Part shown: positions 43,575-52,090 of the stretch, in pieces
Layout of the letters: each line of letters starts with the position of its first letter
Position numbering within the stretch: the first letter of the stretch is position 1
Source of the DNA: Chitinophaga pinensis
GTDB taxonomy: Bacteria > Bacteroidota > Bacteroidia > Chitinophagales > Chitinophagaceae
Direction of reading: 5' to 3'
NCBI RefSeq assembly: GCF_007896845.1
Contig: NZ_VOHS01000008.1
Span: forward strand, 1-64,000
Length of the DNA stretch: 64,000 bases
Notes under the pieces: model-generated
The model's input: only the letters and a program-made list of their open reading frames with translations
Databases searched by the model: none
Told to the model about the DNA's origin: nothing
Translations under genes and position numbers: made by a program

Positions 43575-45784
43575 TTTCCCAGTTCCAGTTGATTCTTTAC
43601 AAGTTTGAAGTAGTGTTGTTTCAGGGCCACTAACTCTGTATGATCGCCTTCCTCTATGATTTCCCCCTTATCCAGTACAATGATCTTATCTGCATGTTTT
43701 ACAGTGCTTAGACGATGTGCGATGATGACGACCGTCCTGCCTTTAAAAAACTCCTGCAGATTCTCCATGATCACCTTCTCATTGTTAGCATCCAGCGAAC
43801 TGGTCGCCTCATCAAAGAAAAGAAAGGCAGGTCCCTTGTAAACAGCCCGTGCAATCAACACCCTCTGATATTCTCCCCCGCTCAAAGCAATACCGCCATG
43901 GCTCAGATTGGTATGATAACCGGAAGGTAATTGCTCAATCATGTCTTCTATATTGGCAACATGCACTGCCTGTTGCAATCTTTCTTTATCAATGGTGTAA
44001 TCATTATCGGACTCTGTGATATTGCGTAACACAGTATCGGCAAAGATGAATCCGTCCTGCATTACCACGCCACAGTTACTACGCCAGTGACGGCTGTCTA
44101 AGGCTTCCAGTGATTTATCTCCAAGGCTGATACTGCCGGAAGAAGGATCATAGAACTTTAGTAATAATTTCATCAGGGTAGTTTTTCCACTACCGCTGGT
44201 ACCCACTATAGCAGTTACTTTTCCCCTCGGGATAGTCAGACTGATATTCTTTAGTACCAGCCGGGAACTGGTGCTGCCATAACGAAAAGACACATTATCG
44301 AGTACAAGGTCATCATCCTGATCAGAGACATCGAAAACATTCTTCTGTTTATCTTCCTCCTCCACATTCAGCACCTCGCCGATACGCTCTATACTGATAC
44401 GTGCTTCCGCAGCGCCATGAATAAATGCCACAAAACTATTCAGCGGTGTAGCCAGTTGCCCGATAATATACTGTGTTGCCAGCATCACACCCAGTGTGAT
44501 CCTTCCCTCGATCACTGACCACGCAGCCACGAAAGTGATAATGATATTCATCAGCTGTAACAGGAAATTGCCACCCACTACCTGTAATTGTTCCAGTCGT
44601 AGTTCTTTCACCGCTGTGTTGTAAACCCTGTTCTGAACAGACTCCCATTCCCATCTGCGGCGACGTTCACTATTATTTAGTTTTACTTCCTGAATACCAT
44701 GCATGATCTCAAGAATGCTGCTCCTGTTTTCTACTGACTCGTCTCTCCTTTTATAACTTAGGACAGCCCTCTTCTTTACAAACAGCATGATCCAACTGAA
44801 GTACAAAGTACTACCCGCCAGAAAGATGAGGAATAATGGGAAGCTGAATACGCAAAGCACCGTACCAAACAACAATATATTGATAAGAGAAAACAGTACG
44901 CTGAGAGAGGTATTGGACAAGAAAGTATCTATCTGCTTCTGATCTTCTATCCTCTGAATAAGATCAGTAATCATTTTGGAGTCAAAGAATGCGATTGGCA
45001 GTTTCATCATCTTCACAAGGAAGTCTGAAACAATAGCAATATTTACACGTTTACTCATGTACAGCAACAACCATCGACGTACTATTTCGGCTCCAGTCTG
45101 AGACAGAAATAATATCAGTTGCCCTGCCAGAATCAGGTACACAAAATTGAGGTTATTAAACCGGATACCTTTATCGACCAATGCCTTTGTCAGAAAAGGG
45201 AAGACAACCTGTATAAAAGAAAGGATCAGTACTCCGATCATTACCTGATAGAGTATCTGCTTGTGTGTACGCAAATAAGGCAGCAAAAATCGCAGATCAA
45301 GTGGCCTGCCCGCTACTTCTCCTTCTTTGTTATAAAACTCTGCTGAAGGCTCTAAAAATAGGGCAAAACCCTCCTGCTCTTCTTCTTTCTTAATCTTCTT
45401 ATTGTATAACCAGCCTTCGAGGAACTTCGCGTGGGTATACTTCACCTTACCAAAAGCAGGATCTGCTACCCAGATGTGTTTATCATCTGTTTTATAAACC
45501 ACTACAAAATGCCGTTGCCGCCAATGTACGATACAAGGCAGCGGCACGTCATTGACCAATGACTCAAAACTTATATTCAGCGCCAGGGTTTTCATCCCGA
45601 TCTGTTCTGCTGCATCGCAAAGCCCCAGCACGGAGACACCCTGTCTGGTAATACCTGACATTTCCCTGAGCTGCTGAATGGAATAATTCTTTTTGTAAAA
45701 TGCACAGATCATCTTCAGACAGGCTGCTCCGCAGTCCATCTGGTCCAGCTGCCTGAAGAACGGAAATGAGGAAAATCTGATCAA
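43571..45784 (-). CDS. C39-peptidase ABC exporter (bacteriocin/RiPP type)
   Basis: A 737-residue inner-membrane exporter that removes leader peptides after Gly-Gly and pumps the core out. The N-terminal C39 peptidase domain is complete: Cys18 (MDCGAACL), His92 (QRHFVVVY) and Asp108 (ADPAFG). Membrane segments span about 160-430; the ATPase domain has Walker A GTSGSGKTT, signature ALSGGEYQRV and Walker B LFFDEATSSLD. An intact C39 domain fits the IVGG site of the 56-residue precursor at 48026. It follows the three-part methyltransferase gene by 21 bases. No full HlyD partner lies here. Confidence 0.93.
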   Translation of the reverse strand: MIRFSSFPFFRQLDQMDCGAACLKMICAFYKKNYSIQQLREMSGITRQGVSVLGLCDAAEQIGMKTLALNISFESLVNDVPLPCIVHWRQRHFVVVYKTDDKHIWVADPAFGKVKYTHAKFLEGWLYNKKIKKEEEQEGFALFLEPSAEFYNKEGEVAGRPLDLRFLLPYLRTHKQILYQVMIGVLILSFIQVVFPFLTKALVDKGIRFNNLNFVYLILAGQLILFLSQTGAEIVRRWLLLYMSKRVNIAIVSDFLVKMMKLPIAFFDSKMITDLIQRIEDQKQIDTFLSNTSLSVLFSLINILLFGTVLCVFSFPLFLIFLAGSTLYFSWIMLFVKKRAVLSYKRRDESVENRSSILEIMHGIQEVKLNNSERRRRWEWESVQNRVYNTAVKELRLEQLQVVGGNFLLQLMNIIITFVAAWSVIEGRITLGVMLATQYIIGQLATPLNSFVAFIHGAAEARISIERIGEVLNVEEEDKQKNVFDVSDQDDDLVLDNVSFRYGSTSSRLVLKNISLTIPRGKVTAIVGTSGSGKTTLMKLLLKFYDPSSGSISLGDKSLEALDSRHWRSNCGVVMQDGFIFADTVLRNITESDNDYTIDKERLQQAVHVANIEDMIEQLPSGYHTNLSHGGIALSGGEYQRVLIARAVYKGPAFLFFDEATSSLDANNEKVIMENLQEFFKGRTVVIIAHRLSTVKHADKIIVLDKGEIIEEGDHTELVALKQHYFKLVKNQLELGK

Positions 45785-45805
45785 CTGATATACGATTTAA
45801 GATAA

Positions 45806-47212
45806 TTAGATTCTGTTGATCACTTTCAGTGATTCAAGGTGTAGCAATACATCTGCGATCATAGAAGGTGCTTCAATCTCATAACAACTATCCAGATGTG
45901 AGATCAATGTTTCGAAAGTCTGTGGTGTTGCCAGAAAGCGAAGTATATCAAAAGCAAGTTCGGCGATGATGACCGCCTCTCCGTCAGCCGTACGGATCAT
46001 GATCTGATCCATGGGAATATCTTCTTCCAGCCGGCCTCTGACTTCATATTTTATCCCTTCACAAACACCGAATATAGTTGCATCCACTATCGGCTGCTGC
46101 ACATACTCCATCTTGCGAAACACGACCAGCCAGTTTTTCAGGGTAACTGTCTGCATAGACAAATCCGATTCCAGATGATTACACCTGATCACTTCTTCCC
46201 GTACCACTTCAAAACCAGCCCTTATAAAAGCAGCCCTGATCTCGTTAGCCGCAAGCTTCTCACCAACATCCTCAAAGCCATATCCTAATGGCCCCAGATG
46301 AATAAATACCCCACCGGGCTTCAACAGTCGTTTCACTTCGGGCAATAACAATTTCAGGGCAAGTACGTCCGTGAAATAAGCGGAACAGAATGCCGAGATG
46401 CTACCATCTTTATGTGGAGAATGCAGGATATCTGAAATATAGCAGAACAGTTTATCGTTTACCTCAGGCAGTGTATATCCGCTGAATGGTGCATGATAAC
46501 TGGCAGTCAGTTCTCTGGCTACATATGTATCCTGTAATATATTAGCATAATTGATTTCATGAAAATTGATACTGGCACCTTTCAACAACTGCTGAAAGAA
46601 CCAGAGCATAGAAAAGGAAAGATCAGTCGCATATACCTTTTCAAAATAACCGCATAGTTCTACGGCAATACGTCCTACACCTGCTCCCGCAACAAGGATA
46701 TTTTCCCTGTCACTGATAGCCTCATTGATCACTTCTTCAAGTGGTCCCAGAATTTCTGAAAGTTGTAGTTCACCTTCTTCCAGCCAGCACCAGTCTCTTT
46801 TCAGATATTGGAAATCCTTGAGGACAGCAGCCGTTACCGGAGAAGACTTCGTCCTGAGTAAGGCAGCAGGACTCGCACGTTCACATAACATATTGACCAG
46901 AGTTCCTATCAGCTCATTATTACCCGACAACGCTTTTCTCAATTGCTGCCAGTATACCTGCCGTAAGGGTCTGTTTTCAAAAGCCTGTTCCAGCTCTCCC
47001 AGCTCGGCTTCTTTCTGCTGGGCGAAATCTGCATATTGTTTTGCCATACCGGCAATATATTCTTCTTCGTTGCTCACAAACAATGGCACACCATGAAGAT
47101 GTGGATAGTCTTTATGACACGCAGCACAACTGTATGTCTCCTCCTTTATAAGAGGCGCTCCGCATTGCAGACAGATCATCTGATCAGCAGCAATGTCAGT
47201 ATATGTAATCAT
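45806..47212 (-). CDS. RiPP methyltransferase: zinc ribbon + carnosine-N-methyltransferase-like domain + PqqD-like domain
   Basis: A 468-residue enzyme in three parts. Residues 12-45 form a zinc ribbon (Cys14, Cys17, Cys29, Cys32) like Trm112. Residues about 125-370 are a SAM methyltransferase with motif I at ILVAGAGVGR (172-181), TDLSFSMLWFF, then LKPGGVFIHLGPLGYGFED (297-315) and SMQTVTLKNWLVVFRK; these are the landmarks of the N2227 family (carnosine N-methyltransferase, CARNMT1), which methylates a histidine side chain. Residues about 388-468 look like PqqD, the recognition domain that binds RiPP leaders. It starts six bases after the CmoA-like gene. I infer histidine methylation of the core peptide; family recognition is from memory. 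Confidence 0.75.
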   Translation of the reverse strand: MITYTDIAADQMICLQCGAPLIKEETYSCAACHKDYPHLHGVPLFVSNEEEYIAGMAKQYADFAQQKEAELGELEQAFENRPLRQVYWQQLRKALSGNNELIGTLVNMLCERASPAALLRTKSSPVTAAVLKDFQYLKRDWCWLEEGELQLSEILGPLEEVINEAISDRENILVAGAGVGRIAVELCGYFEKVYATDLSFSMLWFFQQLLKGASINFHEINYANILQDTYVARELTASYHAPFSGYTLPEVNDKLFCYISDILHSPHKDGSISAFCSAYFTDVLALKLLLPEVKRLLKPGGVFIHLGPLGYGFEDVGEKLAANEIRAAFIRAGFEVVREEVIRCNHLESDLSMQTVTLKNWLVVFRKMEYVQQPIVDATIFGVCEGIKYEVRGRLEEDIPMDQIMIRTADGEAVIIAELAFDILRFLATPQTFETLISHLDSCYEIEAPSMIADVLLHLESLKVINRI

Positions 47213-47217
47213 CTGAA

Positions 47218-47946
47218 TTATTTTATAGCAAGAAAACCCTCAAAACAAACATATTTCATCACAGACAGGATGTCTACAAAACCGGCTCTTGTCAGCAGGT
47301 CTTTATTACCAGTAGTAGAAAAAGGTTCCAATACGCCTTTCAGGCTTCTGCTCTTGGCAAGAATCTCACCAGCTGTGAAACCCTGTGCCAGCTTAAATTC
47401 TGTATAGAGGCTGGTAGCAATATCCTGAAAGCGTGCATCATTTGCCCGTACCTTTTCAAACATGATCAATGCACCACCCCAATTCAGGGCATTGTATATT
47501 TTGTCCACTACCAGTTGCCTCACTTTGGGTTTAATAAACTGTAGTGTATAGTAGAGGATAATAAGATCACTCTTTTTCAGATCAATATCCAGAATGTCAT
47601 CATGTATAAAGGAAACCTGCGGATACTCCCTGCACTTTTCTTTTGCAGCGCTGATCATATCAGCTTCTCTGTCTATACCGATGATTTCAACATCTTTGTT
47701 TTGACAGTTTATGGCCAGCTGTTTTGTAAGTTCGGCTGTTGAACAACCTATTTCATAACAAACGGAATCGTCTGACAAAAAGAAATCTGACAATTTTACG
47801 ATGAGGTCATGACCTTCATGATATAAGGGGATCGACTTGGGAGCGTGTGTATCAAAGGCAGCCACAGTTTTACCAGAGAAGGTCCATCCTGCATTGGCGG
47901 CAACGATCGTATCACCGGCATGGAACGTTGTTAATTCGTTATCCAT
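47218..47946 (-). CDS. CmoA-like SAM-dependent enzyme (carboxy-SAM synthase homologue) in RiPP cluster
   Basis: A 242-residue class I methyltransferase-fold protein. It lines up with E. coli CmoA nearly end to end: AGWTFSGKTVAAFDTH, SIPLY, CYEIGCSTAELT (63-74), IGIDREADMI, YYTLQFI, LNWGGALIMFEK, the region after EILAKSRSL and the closing CFEGFLAIK. CmoA turns SAM and prephenate into carboxy-SAM, used by CmoB to carboxymethylate tRNA. The Arg that I recall holding the carboxylate (Arg199 in E. coli) is shifted by one place here, so it may make carboxy-SAM or act as a plain methyltransferase. It follows the precursor gene, and the three-part methyltransferase follows it directly. Confidence 0.65.
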   Translation of the reverse strand: MDNELTTFHAGDTIVAANAGWTFSGKTVAAFDTHAPKSIPLYHEGHDLIVKLSDFFLSDDSVCYEIGCSTAELTKQLAINCQNKDVEIIGIDREADMISAAKEKCREYPQVSFIHDDILDIDLKKSDLIILYYTLQFIKPKVRQLVVDKIYNALNWGGALIMFEKVRANDARFQDIATSLYTEFKLAQGFTAGEILAKSRSLKGVLEPFSTTGNKDLLTRAGFVDILSVMKYVCFEGFLAIK

Positions 47947-47969
47947 ATTGCGGGGTTATTGGTGAAGGG

Positions 47970-48003
47970 AAAAAGACAAGAGCAGTATTACTACTGCCCT
48001 TGT
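47970..48003 (-). terminator. Intra-operon hairpin after the precursor gene (attenuator)
   Basis: On the minus strand ACAAGGGCAGTA / TACTGCTCTTGT (one G-T pair) with a short loop, then TTTTT. It begins 23 bases after the precursor stop and before the CmoA-like start, so it should give more transcript for the substrate peptide than for the enzymes. Confidence 0.7.
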
Positions 48004-48025
48004 TTACACTCTTACGTTTTTTCAA

Positions 48026-48196
48026 TTACAGCGCAGATGCTGCTTCCAGCGTAGTGTGGCAAGATGCGAGTGTACCACCTACGATTTTTGCCAGAGCATC
48101 TTCTGCTTTCACTGACTGTGCTGCTGCTTTCAGCTCTTCGATGGTCAGTTTTTTCTTTGTTTCGTTAGCTTTGGAGCTGTTTTTACCCATTTTCAT
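48026..48196 (-). CDS. RiPP precursor peptide with double-glycine leader
   Basis: A 56-residue peptide from ATG 48196 (MKMGKNSSKA); a start at 48190 would also do. The leader (1-41) is charged and helical, with LTIEELKAAAQSV and DALAKIVGG, a classic double-glycine cleavage site for C39 peptidases. The core (42-56) is TLASCHTTLEAASAL: one Cys, one His, three Thr, two Ser, no aromatic or Asp. It lies between the outer-membrane protein and the CmoA-like gene. The longer frame upstream to 48280 is not leader-like. The Cys-His pair is the most likely target of the cluster's enzymes. Confidence 0.8.
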   Translation of the reverse strand: MKMGKNSSKANETKKKLTIEELKAAAQSVKAEDALAKIVGGTLASCHTTLEAASAL

Positions 48197-48280
48197 ACAA
48201 TGAACGTTTATTTGGTTAACGCCTACTCTGTCGCAGATTTTCGGCTTCCTCTGTAAAACCCTTTGTATTGTAAATAACAA

Positions 48281-50701
48281 TTATTTCATTCTGTCCCTTT
48301 CACTGCCAATACCGATGGTATGTCTTTTGGCAGTTCTGAGTTTACTGTTGCCAAACTTGTAACTGAGGTTCAGTTTAACAACTCTTGAATCGGTATAGGT
48401 CTTGTATCCGGAGTGCTGGTCCAGATAGTTGATGTCCCACTGCCACCTGTTGGTATAGAAGATATCCGTCACACTTAACACAGCTGCAAACTTTGCAGAA
48501 AATGTTTTACGGATAGCAGCATCTACAAAGAAACGTGTACCCACTTCATAGAGACCATTCAACGATGGTGTTCTGTAATAAGCGGTCATCTCAGCCGTCA
48601 CACTTTTTGATATAGGGAACGTGTTATTGGCGTTGATGTAGAATACCGGTTTGGTTATATTATAAGTACCATTCAGATAAGGTGTCTTATACTGTATCAG
48701 GTAGTTATTCCAGGTGATATTACTCTGCCACCATTTCGTGACTGTGACAGGGATAATAAAGTATATACGGTAGTAATAACAGTAATCAATATTCGCAATG
48801 ATATTCTGCAATGACTGTAAATCATAATGCTGCTGTACTGACTGTTCAATTCTGTCTCTGATCTGATCTATCTCGATTGCTGCGCGATACTTCTTTTTGA
48901 ATATATAAGCCAGTTCCAGTGTATTGGTATAAGACGGTTTCAGAAAAGGATTACCCGTTGAATAGGCGTTCGGATCTCTCCGGATAGCCAGTGGACTGAG
49001 ATAGTTATAGTTCGGCCGCTCAAAACTTGTGGTGTAAGAGAAATTAAACTCATGGTTTTTATTGACCACATACTGTGCGAACACAGAAGGGAACACCCTG
49101 AAATAATTTCTATCAACGATATCTTCCTGCCGCAATACACTGCCTTTTGCAATGGTCTGCTCCACACGTGTGCCTGCCTTTACTGTCCATTTCTTAAATG
49201 CCTTCTCAAGATTAAAATAGGCAGCGTTCACATTTTCAGTATAATCAAACTTATTCAGTTGTGAAGTATCTACTCTGTATTTATCACCCTGCAATTCTGC
49301 ATAAACGAGATCGCTGTTATTCTCCATCCATGTGCTTTTGGCACCTAACTCAAGGGTATAATCATTCTTCAGTTTTCTTGTAAAGTCAACCGTAATACCC
49401 TTCACATTCAATTTTACAGGCGCCTCATTTCTGAAGTAAGCAGATGGCTTACGCTCTTCCATATTGGGATTGAAGTAGGAAAAGAAATAGTCCTGTCCAT
49501 TGTCTGCGTTGTAATGTGCATAGTCTGCGTTTACACTCAGCGATCCTTTCGTACCCATTGTCAGATTATAATACACATTATACAACTGCACACCTGAAGG
49601 GTATCTGATAGCACTGTTGGTATGTACAATAGAGTCGATGTTGCCTTTACTTTGAATATAGGTATCGTTGTCATACAGGCTTTTCCTGCGTACGCGCTGT
49701 GCATTAACCTGAAACCCTATGGTATGTTTCGCATTGATCGTGTAATCCAGTCCTCCTATCAGCGTATGTGATTTATTGACTGTACGTGCATACTGTTGCT
49801 GATCGAAGTAAACCGGTACTGCCTGATCTGCATAATCTACATAAGAAGGTTGCCGCTGATAATCTTTGATGCTCATGAAAGAATAGTTCACATAAGCATT
49901 CAGCTTTCCCACTTTGTAATTCAGGTTTAACGCAGGGCTATACTTATCATACTTTCCCTGTCCATATGTAAAAGACACCGTTCCGTTTGTGCCTTCTGCC
50001 TGATTCTTTACGGTTCTGATATTGACCACACCAACCCCTTGTCCTGCTTCATAGCGGGCAGATGGATGTTTGATAATCTCTATCTGACTCACCTGATCAG
50101 CTGCCATACCTCTCAGCATGTTACTCAGCTGCTCTCCGCGCAGATAAGTTGACTTACCATTGATCAACACTACAGCACCGGTAGTACCGAGTATAGACAC
50201 TGCACTGCCACTTGTTTCAACGCCGGGCGATTTACCAAGTAAATCCCACACTGAATTACCGTTGGTGAGAATACTCTTCTCTACGTTCAGTACTATCTTA
50301 TCAATCTTATATTCTATCAGTGGCTTACGCGATGCGATCGTCACCTCTTTTAGCAAACGGGGATCTCTTTTCAATACCAGTAGCTGTTCTACAGGACTGT
50401 TATCAACACCAGACAGATTCAATGGAACTGCTAATTCCCTGTAACCGATTAATACTGCTTTGAGCACATAGTTACCTTTCTTCAGGTGTTTGATATCATA
50501 GCCACCTGCAGCATCGCTTTCGGCATTGGCAACTATTGTCGAATCGGGCAGATTCAACACAGTAATTTTAGCATATGCGATAGGTAACTGCGTACTATCC
50601 TCCTTCACTGTTCCTCTTATCTGTAACTGGGCTAACACCTGTAGGTGAATGAGTACAGACAATACTAACAGTGACGCTGTCTTTTTACAAGCGCTCATCA
50701 T
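48281..50701 (-). CDS. Outer-membrane beta-barrel (TonB-receptor-like) protein in RiPP cluster
   Basis: An 806-residue protein with a signal peptide ending VLAQ (about residue 24), a carboxypeptidase-regulatory-like domain (GTVKEDSTQLPIAYAKI, about 28-110), a plug-like domain (WDLLGKSPGVET, VLINGKSTYLRG, IIKHPSARYEAGQG, about 125-235), and a long beta-barrel. This is the outer-membrane beta-barrel family that often accompanies Bacteroidota peptide clusters. It might carry the mature peptide across the outer membrane in either direction, or sense it. The gene lies between the HExxH gene and the precursor, 84 bases before the latter. Confidence 0.87.
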   Translation of the reverse strand: MMSACKKTASLLVLSVLIHLQVLAQLQIRGTVKEDSTQLPIAYAKITVLNLPDSTIVANAESDAAGGYDIKHLKKGNYVLKAVLIGYRELAVPLNLSGVDNSPVEQLLVLKRDPRLLKEVTIASRKPLIEYKIDKIVLNVEKSILTNGNSVWDLLGKSPGVETSGSAVSILGTTGAVVLINGKSTYLRGEQLSNMLRGMAADQVSQIEIIKHPSARYEAGQGVGVVNIRTVKNQAEGTNGTVSFTYGQGKYDKYSPALNLNYKVGKLNAYVNYSFMSIKDYQRQPSYVDYADQAVPVYFDQQQYARTVNKSHTLIGGLDYTINAKHTIGFQVNAQRVRRKSLYDNDTYIQSKGNIDSIVHTNSAIRYPSGVQLYNVYYNLTMGTKGSLSVNADYAHYNADNGQDYFFSYFNPNMEERKPSAYFRNEAPVKLNVKGITVDFTRKLKNDYTLELGAKSTWMENNSDLVYAELQGDKYRVDTSQLNKFDYTENVNAAYFNLEKAFKKWTVKAGTRVEQTIAKGSVLRQEDIVDRNYFRVFPSVFAQYVVNKNHEFNFSYTTSFERPNYNYLSPLAIRRDPNAYSTGNPFLKPSYTNTLELAYIFKKKYRAAIEIDQIRDRIEQSVQQHYDLQSLQNIIANIDYCYYYRIYFIIPVTVTKWWQSNITWNNYLIQYKTPYLNGTYNITKPVFYINANNTFPISKSVTAEMTAYYRTPSLNGLYEVGTRFFVDAAIRKTFSAKFAAVLSVTDIFYTNRWQWDINYLDQHSGYKTYTDSRVVKLNLSYKFGNSKLRTAKRHTIGIGSERDRMK

Positions 50702-50741
50702 AGGTTTTCATTTAAAAGCAAATCGGAACAGGATCTATTGG

Positions 50742-51980
50742 TTATTCGCTGGTTATTGAGTAATCATTTAAGAGACAAAAATTAGGATAACTAAACCTGG
50801 AAACCTGATTGGAGAAGTCCGCACGATCCAGTATATGTCTGATGTTTTCCAGTGTATGTTCAATACCTTCATGCAAAGATGTATAGAGATTTTCTCCTGC
50901 ATCGGTATAGACTTCTGAAAAAACAACTTTCTGCATACCGGTCTTGTATCTGCGGCTCTGGTCACAGTATCGGGCTATCAGTTCATGGCGTTCCTCTTTG
51001 GAGAATGCATCCTTTATCCGAAACAAAACATCAAAACATTTCACACGTTGTCCCACGGTAAATATTCCATGGAAAGCATCGTAGATATTTCTTTTGTCAG
51101 CTGTTATCCCCGAATAATCTGATAATAGTTTTAGTTCAGGATTGATCACAAAATACTCGTCCATATTGAACATGTAAGCGTTGAGCATATTGTGTGACCA
51201 CTGGTGTATCAGATCATCCAGAAAGAAAGCGACGCTGCTGTTTTCATTTGCATTCAGGAAGACAGTTCCTTGTAATTCTTTCGTAGCAAAGCTGTTCACT
51301 GGTTCGCTGTTAAAGATCACGATCTTACTGTTTGTCATACAGGATAACCTGTAAAAGACAGGACAGTGCGTTTCTATGAGCTTCAATGCACGTTCCAGAT
51401 TATTGCGCTGTAACACGCTGATGTTGTAGGTATCGATCGCTGATGCATCTACTTCAGCGTCTTCACGTACAGGGACAAAATACTTATAAAAAAGTGGATG
51501 ATTAAATGGCAACAATTCAAAATCACCAACCATCTGCAGCGGCACAAAAGTATGTGGCAGCAATGTATCACCATCTCTTACTTCAAAGGCTGTTCCTCCT
51601 CTATAGCGCACCTGCGCCGTTTCTACATGGATTGCACCGGTAAGGCAAATGCTTCCCATCTTAGGCAGATAAGCTATACCATGCGGATCAAATGTCGCTG
51701 TAAACGAATTTGGGCGCAGTTCTTCAGAAATGTATCCAAAAAGGATCTGTTCCAGTGAAGGACAATTGGGTGCTGTTGCGTTATTAAACCGGGCAAATAA
51801 CAGTGGTTCCAGAAAGATATCATCATCATTGATGTCCAGTAGGGATATGATATTTTCGTCCTCCTTGTATACCAGTATTTTTATTGTTTGCGCAAGTTCT
51901 TCCAACTTATCCTGCAGCTTGAGATCATCAATAAAATCTGTTGATTGATCCGGTCTCCGCGTGATATTGAGGGGTAACAT
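50742..51980 (-). CDS. HExxH-type putative peptide-modification enzyme with HQWSH motif
   Basis: A 412-residue protein. It resembles the HExxH-motif putative peptide modification family (TIGR04267-like, some members now known as alpha-ketoglutarate-dependent peptide beta-hydroxylases). The segment DDLIHQWSHNMLNAYM places His259 and His263 in the expected spots but with Gln260 in place of Glu, and DAFHGIF (His304) matches the downstream conserved His. The N-terminal 180 residues are not recognised. It follows the aldo/keto reductase and precedes the outer-membrane protein by 40 bases. Likely role: hydroxylation or another oxidation of the core peptide; assignment is by motif and context. Confidence 0.6.
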   Translation of the reverse strand: MLPLNITRRPDQSTDFIDDLKLQDKLEELAQTIKILVYKEDENIISLLDINDDDIFLEPLLFARFNNATAPNCPSLEQILFGYISEELRPNSFTATFDPHGIAYLPKMGSICLTGAIHVETAQVRYRGGTAFEVRDGDTLLPHTFVPLQMVGDFELLPFNHPLFYKYFVPVREDAEVDASAIDTYNISVLQRNNLERALKLIETHCPVFYRLSCMTNSKIVIFNSEPVNSFATKELQGTVFLNANENSSVAFFLDDLIHQWSHNMLNAYMFNMDEYFVINPELKLLSDYSGITADKRNIYDAFHGIFTVGQRVKCFDVLFRIKDAFSKEERHELIARYCDQSRRYKTGMQKVVFSEVYTDAGENLYTSLHEGIEHTLENIRHILDRADFSNQVSRFSYPNFCLLNDYSITSE

Positions 51981-52090
51981 AGTGTTGTGGATGTTATGTT
52001 ATGGGTCTTAATTATTGGGCAACACTTCTTACTTCCTTTCTTCAATCTTCAAAACGAATTTAGTAACATTTTCCAATCCTCCAAAAAAAT

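Noticed and set aside
48197..48280. Extended N-terminus of the precursor peptide
   Set aside because: The added residues are not leader-like, and a Met-Lys-Met start with a normal leader length exists at 48196.
51981..52090. Search for a second precursor peptide between the HExxH and aldo/keto reductase genes
   Set aside because: Only a seven-codon frame is present; no leader or Gly-Gly site.
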